Shown here one piece after another: positions 57,167-64,000 of a DNA stretch of 64,000 bases. The translations under genes were made by a program, and so were the position numbers. This DNA comes from Bacteroidota bacterium (GTDB lineage: Bacteria; Bacteroidota; Ignavibacteria; Kapaibacteriales; UBA2268), in the NCBI GenBank assembly GCA_021780815.1, contig JAJXYC010000012.1:87001-151000 (forward strand), in the 5' to 3' direction. The notes beneath the pieces are model-generated. The model did not search any database and was not told where the DNA came from. It was given only the letters and a program-made list of their open reading frames with translations. Within the stretch, counting starts at the first letter, position 1. Every line of letters starts with the position of its first letter.

Positions 57167-60100
57167 TTATCTAACAACAGTGAATGTCTTAGTAATAACA
57201 ACATCACCGCTACGTAGGATTAAAGTATAAGTTCCTGACAATAAGTTCGAGACATTGATTGACAAATCTTGTGAATTATTTTGAATACCATTGAGGACAG
57301 TCATAACTTTGCGGCCGTCTAGATCGTAAACAGATAAGTCCACATTCATTGAACCAAATATATCAAGATGAACGTTTGCAGTAGATTGAGCTGGACTTGG
57401 AGTTACATCACTCATAGAAATAGTGCCATTGAGACCAGCAATAGTTACTTTCTTAATATTGCTATAAGAATAAGAACCATCTTTATCAACCATTTTCAAA
57501 CGATAAGCATAAGTATTACCAAATTGAACTTTGGAATCGCTAACAGGTCCGTAATTAACCACATCACCACTAACTCCAGCGGCTTTTATAGTAGCAATCT
57601 TGCTGAAATCAGCCATCGAGTTATTAGAAACATTAGCTCTTTCAACTTCAAATAAAGAAGTATTGTATTCTGATCCTGTAGCCCAGTTAATATCAACTCT
57701 ACTACCTGCTTGTTCTGCATTAAAGCTAAGTAAATTAACAGGCAAGATATTACCGTCATATTGTTGAGCAAAGTCAAGAATACCACGCATTGGGTTAGTT
57801 AAGCTTGCAAAATGTCTCCAATCAATTCCGAAGAATACAGTATTGTAATTAAATGTAGCAGTAACTACACCCATAATTCTATCAGTGTTTGGAGCGTCGG
57901 CAGGAGCAAAACTACCAAGTGTTTGATAAGTATATGCAATTTGTGCAAGACCGTCACTTGTAGTTATCATATTCAAGTATGCTGGTTTTGGATAATCATC
58001 AGTAGGATAATCAGTTGATTGAATAGTCTCAACTAAATTACGAGCAATTCCAAGACCTTTCACAGTATAACCATTGTAATTGCCATTAGCACCAAGCGGG
58101 TTAGACGGTGTTCTGTCAGTTACTCTGAAATAAGTAGCCAAAGTATTAGCTAAATCAGTTCCAACAGAAACTCTTGGATATTCTTGACTTGCGAGAATCA
58201 AGTTCTTTTTAGCCCCTGAAATACCTGAATTCAAGTAATTAGTAACAGCATTATTTTGATAACGGTCAAAAGGTTCCATAACAACTTCATTATCTCCATC
58301 AGACCAGAACATTGTTCTGAACATTGTATAATCAATTGCTCTTGGTTCCCAATCTAGCCTGTTGAAGTAGTCAAAATCAAATCTACTGCTATCTGGTACT
58401 TTTTCGAAACCTATTGTAGCCAAACCTTTTTGTAATGCTTGATAGTTTAATCTTGAAGCAATGTCATTTACATTTGGATTCGATGGCATTGGACTCAAAT
58501 CACTTGGGGTATTAACCATCATTGAGTAATTTGATTTCTTGATATAGAAACGAACGTATTTGATAGTAGTATTGTTATCGTTATTTAAGTCGTTATCAGC
58601 TTTTACAGTAATTCTGTAAATAGGAGTAACGTTTTCTTGCATTGCTTGGAATTGTTGAGGTACATTATAATTAAATCCTTGTTGATTTAATTCATAATAT
58701 GTTGCTGGAACAAAATCTTGTCCTTGACCTGATGCAGTAGCAAATGAGAAGTTTTGGAAGTCAAAAGATTCAATTCTATCAATATTTTTATCTTTAGCAA
58801 AGATTGTTTGATAACTTCCATCATCTTTTTGAACATCAATTGTTAAATGCATTGGCACACCAACTGCAAGCATACTACCTGGATTATGAATTCTAGCAAC
58901 TATATCAACAGGAGCTTCGGTCATATAATATTCTGCATCGCTGAATTGGCGTGGTGCAGTTTGTTCATAGTTCCCTGGGGTAACAATATATAATGGTTGT
59001 AAATCACGAACATACATTCTACCTTGGAATTCGTCAGCACCTATGTCATAAGGATAACCACCATCACCACGGATGTTTCCATCAATATCAGTCGTAACAG
59101 CATCAATTCGTAAACCACGATTGTTCAAAACTGAACCAAGAGGTGTTGGATTGCTTTTTACTCTTAAATATTGTGGTAAATCTGTATTCTTTGTTAAATC
59201 ATTAACAAAGTTAATTCCAGTGACAGAATTTGAATCGTTCTTTGTCCACATTTGCCATTGTAATAAGCTCTTGTATTGGTTGTTATACCCAACTTCTAAT
59301 GTTTGATCATTATTATATGATTCAACAAATCTGAAATGTGATAAGTTTGGATTTGTCCCTAACCAGAAAGCGTTGTGGTCAGAAACAAAAGTAGATGGAG
59401 ATGGGAAACGACCTTCATAAACTATTGCGGCATCATAATCACTGCTTGAATTATCAACTGCGTTGTCTGTTATTGCTATTGCATTATTGTATACTTGAAC
59501 GCCGTTGAAGTTCAAAATACAAATACCAGCTTGGTTTCCAGCATTGTTTATGCCATCATCTTCAAGTAAAACAGTGTTATTAGCAACTAAAAGGTTTTGA
59601 CCATAATAGTTTGAATATTTTGGATAGAAAGTTGAAGTTCTATCTGTGAAAATATTAATACCATAACGTGCTCCACTTACATCTGTATTCTTTATACCCC
59701 AAATTATATTATTATATACTTTGAAATTTTCATTAGTATTTGGGAAGAATTGATATCCACCTAAAGGTGATGGGAATTGTTGACCATTTTGTAATATGTT
59801 AATTCCACCCGCTTCTTTGGAATCTGCAACTCCGCTTATTTCGTTATTGATTATAGAAAGCCCTACGTTATTATAACCTAAACCATAAATCGTAGGATAA
59901 GCTCCTGCTTCAATTCCATAAGATTGGTCCGTAGATACAGATTTTACACTATATATTCTATTGTGCGATACTTTTGCATTTTCTTCATACCCTAAAAAGA
60001 TTCCTGCACGTTCTACATTGTAAATTAAGTTATCAGATATTTCATCATTAAGATTATAATATCTTTGGTACATTAATGTTGATGGATTAATTAAAACACC

Positions 60101-62911
60101 AATACCCATCGTTACAACACCATAACCAAATCCTGTAATTTCATTACCAATAAATTTATTGTTTGAGTTTTGAACTGTATCAATAAATAATGTTTTACTT
60201 TCGAACAAATCGCTTGTCAAGCTTCCACGATTTGCAATACCAGCAGAAAATCCATAAACAGCATCAGGTGTTACAATTGAATCCGCAGTATATGTAAATC
60301 CATCGGAAGGGCTCCATTTAGCGCTTGGTAAGGTAATATCACTAGATATGCTAGCTGTTGCATTTTCAATAATAACATTTTTAATTGAAATATCATGCGA
60401 CCCACGACCTAAGGAAAACGCTTGTCCTTGGTTATTGGTATATGAGTGTAGAACAAACTTCAATGATTTATTAGCGCCACCATCAAAGTAAATATAACCT
60501 GGTGTGTTAATAAATTGTTTCAAGATTGTATTGTTTGGAGCACTATAAACAGGTGCAAAAGGACTTGCAGGAGTACGATTTTGCCCAAACAAGACACCTT
60601 TACCAGACATTGTATATAAATTAATTACTACGCTTGCTTTTTGTGTAGCTTTCTGAGCACTTGGTTTAAACGTTAAATGATGATAAGTTTTTGTATTTTT
60701 ATCGTAACCTAATCCCATAATCCAGGATGATAAATCCCACGATGGTCCATTAAGGTCTTTTGCATACAAATTATAAACGTCATCTGTAAGTTCAACGTTC
60801 AAATCTCCGCTCAAACCTTGATTATACAACATATCGCCGAAAGTATTTAAATCGGGTACTGCTTGTCCTTGCCCAACTTTAATTGTACCACTCAGACCAC
60901 CTATTACTGTAAATGTCGAAGTTATTGTATTGTTAGTTAAGTTATAATCTCCCGGAGTAGAAATTGTTAGAGTTACTAAATAATTACCAGGTACATCAAA
61001 TATTGTCCCATTAAAATATGCAATTTGTTTATTGTAATATCCAGAAGGAACATCTTTCACAATTGTCGTAAGAGGTGGGAAAGTTGGTCCATTAGGTAAA
61101 AGTTTATATGTAAAAGTACAAGTAACATTTGAAACATCACTTACGCCTAAGTTTTCAAGTAAAGCCGACGGTTTAATTGCTTGTCCCGCATAAATAGTAG
61201 AAGCGTTAGCTGGATTCAGAATCTGTATAGCGGCTACTTCGGTTTCTGCTTGAACTTCAAAAATGTATGCAGAATCATTTTGTCTTGGTAAATCATTATT
61301 ATATGGTTCCAAATCTTGAGCACTTAATAATTGTGCTTCATAAACTAAACTGTATTTATCTAATGAATCCAAAGTAATTGCTCCAAAGTCCATTGTAACT
61401 GATTGTGTAGGTTGCAATACTTGATGTGCACCACCTGTTGTGTCAAACATTTGTGTGATTGTTTTAATTAAAACACCTTGTGAATTATAAATTTTAGCAA
61501 GTCCTTTGAACTTCGTGATATTCTTTAAACCAACATTTTGGAATGTTGCCATAAAAGGAATAGGAACTTGTGGTGGATATTTATAGAATCTTGGTGAGCC
61601 ATTCGTTTGTGGAGATAAAATACCAACAACTGCCAAATCATTCAACCAAGAAGCTGTAAATTTCTTTATAAGAACTTTTTCTTGTCCATTTGGTTTATGT
61701 ATTGTAATCCAAAGTTGATATTCACCACCTGAACTAATTTTTAAATCACCATTCCCATTGTTTGCAGCAGCACTACCTGATGCTTTGCTTATTGTAATCA
61801 TAGTTTGACCTGATGCATCAATATAAGGGCTGCTTGTTATAGGATCGTAACCTGTATAAACTACATTAGTTGATGGCATTGGTCCGTGAATTTCGTATTT
61901 GATGGAAGTTCCAGCAGCTTGTGGTGTTTTAAATTGTACGAAAGGTTTTTTGAAATAGTATTGATAAGGATCACCATCTTCTGTGTACATCGTACGTGTT
62001 TGATTATTATAAACTTCACCTGCAAATAAAATATTATCAGGTGCTTGGTCACTTGGGAATACTGCTTGTAATGGAAGTTGGAACTCTAAAACATAATCTT
62101 CTGTTTCACCATAAGCGTAAACGTAACTATATCCGTAATTGTAATAATCATAAGCATAAGCATCAACGCAAGGACTTTTCCCAGCATTATAAAATTTAGC
62201 CCAACCATAATCATAAATGCCGTTAACTTCGTAAGGATAGTAATAAGAAGTCATTACACGCATTCTTACTTTGGTAGCATCTACGTTATCAGGAATTTTA
62301 ACATTATAAGCGTATTCAAATAAGTTTGACGAACAATCAGGAGGTGCTGATTGGTTTGGGTTCCAGTGTGGATAATAACCACGCCATGACGGTGTTGGAT
62401 TTGCACCAGCAGGATCGTTTACCCATTCACCAGCATCTGTCCATACACCATTAGCATTCCAGTCAATGAACAAGCGCATTGTGTAATAAGTTGTAAAGCT
62501 ACTATAACAATAATAACTTGTAAATCCATAAACGTTTGCTACTCTAATTTTAAAGGTATAAGTATCACCTATATCTAATTGAGCGGCAGGTACTGTGTTA
62601 AAGAACTTAAAACAACTTGGGTCATCATAGGTAGCAGGGTTAGTGGTATTATTCCAAACCAATGAGCCGTTTGTTGTTTCAATTCTTACTTCCCCAATTC
62701 TCGTTGAATAGTAAGCAGGCCAACCATAATACTGTGCATAATAAGCAGGCCAGCAGTAGTAGTATGTAGGTGCTGTAAAACCCGTAGGGGATGTAGGGTT
62801 ACAGTAGTTTGTAGGTTGAGCTTCTGCTCTCCCAAAGAAAATCAACGCAAGAACAAACATTGTTGCCACTTTGCTTGCAGTGATTTTCAAAATCGTGTTT
62901 GTTTTTAACAT
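57167..62911 (-). CDS. Giant secreted protein with GEVED-like, parallel beta-helix and type IX (Por) sorting domains
   Basis: 1914 residues. A signal peptide (MLKTNTILKITASKVATMFVL, cut near AEAQ) leads into a region strikingly rich in Tyr and Trp (YYYCWPAYYAQYYGWPAYY) that forms the start of a GEVED-type domain, with LFIDWNANGVW and ending YGETEDYVLEF. CARDB-like repeats (about residues 420-700) and a right-handed beta-helix region with many NNxI turns (about 850-1290, e.g. NNKFIGNEITGFGYG) follow, then DIGADEFQG. A catalytic-like end domain of unknown kind follows, then a C-terminal domain of the type IX secretion kind (residues about 1830-1914, LSGTYTLILRSGDVVITKTF). It is likely attached to or released from the cell surface. 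The start at 62911 has AAAGGTG upstream. Confidence 0.82.
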   Translation of the reverse strand: MLKTNTILKITASKVATMFVLALIFFGRAEAQPTNYCNPTSPTGFTAPTYYYCWPAYYAQYYGWPAYYSTRIGEVRIETTNGSLVWNNTTNPATYDDPSCFKFFNTVPAAQLDIGDTYTFKIRVANVYGFTSYYCYSSFTTYYTMRLFIDWNANGVWTDAGEWVNDPAGANPTPSWRGYYPHWNPNQSAPPDCSSNLFEYAYNVKIPDNVDATKVRMRVMTSYYYPYEVNGIYDYGWAKFYNAGKSPCVDAYAYDYYNYGYSYVYAYGETEDYVLEFQLPLQAVFPSDQAPDNILFAGEVYNNQTRTMYTEDGDPYQYYFKKPFVQFKTPQAAGTSIKYEIHGPMPSTNVVYTGYDPITSSPYIDASGQTMITISKASGSAAANNGNGDLKISSGGEYQLWITIHKPNGQEKVLIKKFTASWLNDLAVVGILSPQTNGSPRFYKYPPQVPIPFMATFQNVGLKNITKFKGLAKIYNSQGVLIKTITQMFDTTGGAHQVLQPTQSVTMDFGAITLDSLDKYSLVYEAQLLSAQDLEPYNNDLPRQNDSAYIFEVQAETEVAAIQILNPANASTIYAGQAIKPSALLENLGVSDVSNVTCTFTYKLLPNGPTFPPLTTIVKDVPSGYYNKQIAYFNGTIFDVPGNYLVTLTISTPGDYNLTNNTITSTFTVIGGLSGTIKVGQGQAVPDLNTFGDMLYNQGLSGDLNVELTDDVYNLYAKDLNGPSWDLSSWIMGLGYDKNTKTYHHLTFKPSAQKATQKASVVINLYTMSGKGVLFGQNRTPASPFAPVYSAPNNTILKQFINTPGYIYFDGGANKSLKFVLHSYTNNQGQAFSLGRGSHDISIKNVIIENATASISSDITLPSAKWSPSDGFTYTADSIVTPDAVYGFSAGIANRGSLTSDLFESKTLFIDTVQNSNNKFIGNEITGFGYGVVTMGIGVLINPSTLMYQRYYNLNDEISDNLIYNVERAGIFLGYEENAKVSHNRIYSVKSVSTDQSYGIEAGAYPTIYGLGYNNVGLSIINNEISGVADSKEAGGINILQNGQQFPSPLGGYQFFPNTNENFKVYNNIIWGIKNTDVSGARYGINIFTDRTSTFYPKYSNYYGQNLLVANNTVLLEDDGINNAGNQAGICILNFNGVQVYNNAIAITDNAVDNSSSDYDAAIVYEGRFPSPSTFVSDHNAFWLGTNPNLSHFRFVESYNNDQTLEVGYNNQYKSLLQWQMWTKNDSNSVTGINFVNDLTKNTDLPQYLRVKSNPTPLGSVLNNRGLRIDAVTTDIDGNIRGDGGYPYDIGADEFQGRMYVRDLQPLYIVTPGNYEQTAPRQFSDAEYYMTEAPVDIVARIHNPGSMLAVGVPMHLTIDVQKDDGSYQTIFAKDKNIDRIESFDFQNFSFATASGQGQDFVPATYYELNQQGFNYNVPQQFQAMQENVTPIYRITVKADNDLNNDNNTTIKYVRFYIKKSNYSMMVNTPSDLSPMPSNPNVNDIASRLNYQALQKGLATIGFEKVPDSSRFDFDYFNRLDWEPRAIDYTMFRTMFWSDGDNEVVMEPFDRYQNNAVTNYLNSGISGAKKNLILASQEYPRVSVGTDLANTLATYFRVTDRTPSNPLGANGNYNGYTVKGLGIARNLVETIQSTDYPTDDYPKPAYLNMITTSDGLAQIAYTYQTLGSFAPADAPNTDRIMGVVTATFNYNTVFFGIDWRHFASLTNPMRGILDFAQQYDGNILPVNLLSFNAEQAGSRVDINWATGSEYNTSLFEVERANVSNNSMADFSKIATIKAAGVSGDVVNYGPVSDSKVQFGNTYAYRLKMVDKDGSYSYSNIKKVTIAGLNGTISMSDVTPSPAQSTANVHLDIFGSMNVDLSVYDLDGRKVMTVLNGIQNNSQDLSINVSNLLSGTYTLILRSGDVVITKTFTVVR

Positions 62912-63091
62912 TTCTACACCTTTTGTTTAAAAATAAATATATTTTTCAATTTTGTACTTTTCTAAACTGTTAAACAAAAAAAAACGATAATTGTTACAAA
63001 ATCACAAAAAAAATTTTTAAAAAGAACAAATTTCTTTTAAAAATTCGCTTTTTATGCTTCATAGAAAAGTTAAAATTACTAAAAAAAATCT
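62902..63091. repeat. Tandem repeat of the giant gene's start region, copy 1
   Basis: 190 bases that include the start codon and upstream region of the giant secreted protein gene. The first 110 bases are almost identical to the adjacent copy 2, with only a handful of substitutions. Confidence 0.9.
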
Positions 63092-63267
63092 TTTTTAACA
63101 TTTCTACACCTTTTGTTTAAAAATAAATACATTTTTCAATTTTGTATTTTTCTAAACTGTTAAACAAAAAAAAACGATAATTGTTACAAAACCACAAAAA
63201 AAATTTTAAAAAAACAAATTTCTTTTAAAAATTCGCTTTTTAGAAAAATTAAAATTACTAAAAAAAG
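63092..63267. repeat. Tandem repeat of the giant gene's start region, copy 2
   Basis: A second copy exactly 190 bases away, with small deletions (2 and about 10 bases) in its right half. It carries a duplicated ribosome site and ATG (63101, - strand), from which a 35-codon frame runs to about 62994 and stops. Together with copy 1 this fills most of the 467-base gap before recA; the rest is plain AT-rich DNA. Confidence 0.9.
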
Positions 63268-63352
63268 TTTTACAAACAAAATATTTACTACATATTTATT
63301 ATAAGAAATCATAAAAAAAACCAAAAAAAGACTTTCTATGGGAAATATTTCT

Positions 63353-63360
63353 TAAATTTG
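63353..63360 (+). promoter_or_regulatory. -7 element before recA
   Basis: TAAATTTG fits TAnnTTTG, ending 6 bases before the first in-frame ATG (63367) and 18 before the second (63379). A start at 63367 would be leaderless, so the second ATG is preferred. A -33 TTTG is not clear. Confidence 0.55.
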
Positions 63361-63378
63361 AAAAAAATGAAGATAAAA

Positions 63379-64000
63379 ATGTCAAAAACAAAAACAACCG
63401 AAATTGAAGAACAAATAAATTCAGTAATTGATAAGGAAAAAGACCGGGCTTTAAAATTAGCAATTGAGCAAATAGAGCGTCAGCATGGCAAAGGTTCAAT
63501 AATGCATTTGAACGATAGAGACGTAGTAAAAATTGATGCAATCCCAACAGGTTCAATATCCGTTGATACAGCAATTGGAATTGGTGGTATCCCACGTGGT
63601 CGTATGGTTGAAATATTTGGTCCGGAATCTTCGGGGAAAACAACATTATGTTTGCATATGATAGCCGAAGCACAAAAACTTGGAGGAATTGCCGCATTTA
63701 TTGATACTGAACATGCGTTAGATGTTAATTATGCACAACGTGTAGGAGTGGACTTAAATAATTTACTTCTCTCGCAGCCGGAATTTGGGGAACAAGCACT
63801 TGATATAGTAGAGACATTAGTTCGTAGTAATGCCATAGATATAATTATCATTGATTCGGTAGCCGCTTTAACTCCACGTGTTGAAGTAGAAGGTGAAATG
63901 GGCGATGCACAAATGGGTTCACAAGCCCGATTAATGTCCCAAGCAATGCGTAAATTAAATGCCGCAATTGGTAAAAGTAAAACTGCTGTTGTTTTTACTA
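63379..64000 (+). CDS. recA: Recombinase RecA (3' end outside window)
   Basis: DNA strand-exchange ATPase; the first 207 codons are in the window. N-terminal [19 protein letters not shown] is typical, then Walker [12 protein letters not shown], the region with [11 protein letters not shown], Walker B-like [15 protein letters not shown] and the L1 loop [20 protein letters not shown]. The ATG at 63379 is chosen; another four codons upstream (63367) would overlap the promoter-to-start distance. No LexA operator was recognised. The giant secreted protein gene is divergent. Confidence 0.97.
   Translation, partial: MSKTKTTEIEEQINSVIDKEKDRALKLAIEQIERQHGKGSIMHLNDRDVVKIDAIPTGSISVDTAIGIGGIPRGRMVEIFGPESSGKTTLCLHMIAEAQKLGGIAAFIDTEHALDVNYAQRVGVDLNNLLLSQPEFGEQALDIVETLVRSNAIDIIIIDSVAALTPRVEVEGEMGDAQMGSQARLMSQAMRKLNAAIGKSKTAVVFT

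Overview
This is an AT-rich chromosomal window from a bacterium of the Bacteroidota/Chlorobiota (FCB) group. Four signs support this: a 1914-residue secreted protein with a C-terminal domain of the type IX secretion (Por) kind; a short primary sigma factor without region 1.1; promoters of the Bacteroidota type (TTTG, 19 bases, TAnnTTTG), exact upstream of recJ and of tRNA-Asp; and Omp28-like, TonB-receptor and holB-ricT genes typical of the group. The low GC suggests an Ignavibacteria/Kapabacteria-like lineage, but this cannot be fixed without a tree. Almost everything is chromosomal core. I saw no insertion sequence, CRISPR array or rRNA.

Layout. 1-11.5 kb: a fused alpha/beta 2-oxoacid dehydrogenase E1 (cut by the window edge), holB-ricT, an M16 peptidase, an Omp28-like thioredoxin-fold lipoprotein, a small envelope protein, a glycosyltransferase, a four-cysteine membrane protein, a CBS/CorC transporter and recO. 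11.6-14.3 kb: an amidohydrolase, an outer-membrane protein and a DivIC/FtsB-like division protein. 14.4-26.7 kb: the information-processing block tRNA-Tyr, Gly(TCC), Gly(CCC), Thr, Trp, secE, nusG, rplK, rplA, rplJ, rplL, rpoB, rpoC. tuf is missing from its common place between the Thr and Trp tRNAs. Candidate RNA structures precede rplJ, follow rplL and precede rpoB.

26.7-38.8 kb: a coupled TraB-like/SDR pair, a DUF2231 protein, an S41 peptidase, the primary sigma factor, a possible broken gene, a small membrane protein plus TonB receptor, a 450-residue unknown membrane protein, a 523-base gap with a possible structured RNA, and lysine 6-aminotransferase. 38.8-47.7 kb: recN, a flippase-like protein, rdgB, then recJ overlapping a large Dna2-like nuclease-helicase, then tRNA-Asp. 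47.8-48.95 kb: a compact switch-like cassette made of an XRE regulator facing away from two small genes, the second Mor-like, with two perfect inverted repeats in the shared control region. It resembles the remnant of an integrated element beside a tRNA.

48.9-57.1 kb: leuCD, then a heavy-metal efflux operon (a small His/Cys-rich protein, then TolC-, CusB- and CusA-type genes). 57.1-64 kb: the giant secreted protein, whose start region is tandemly duplicated, and the beginning of recA. The points most worth a second look are the XRE/Mor cassette and its operators, the RNA candidate near 37.1 kb, the hairpin just before rpoB, the recJ-helicase pair, and the duplicated start region near 63 kb.
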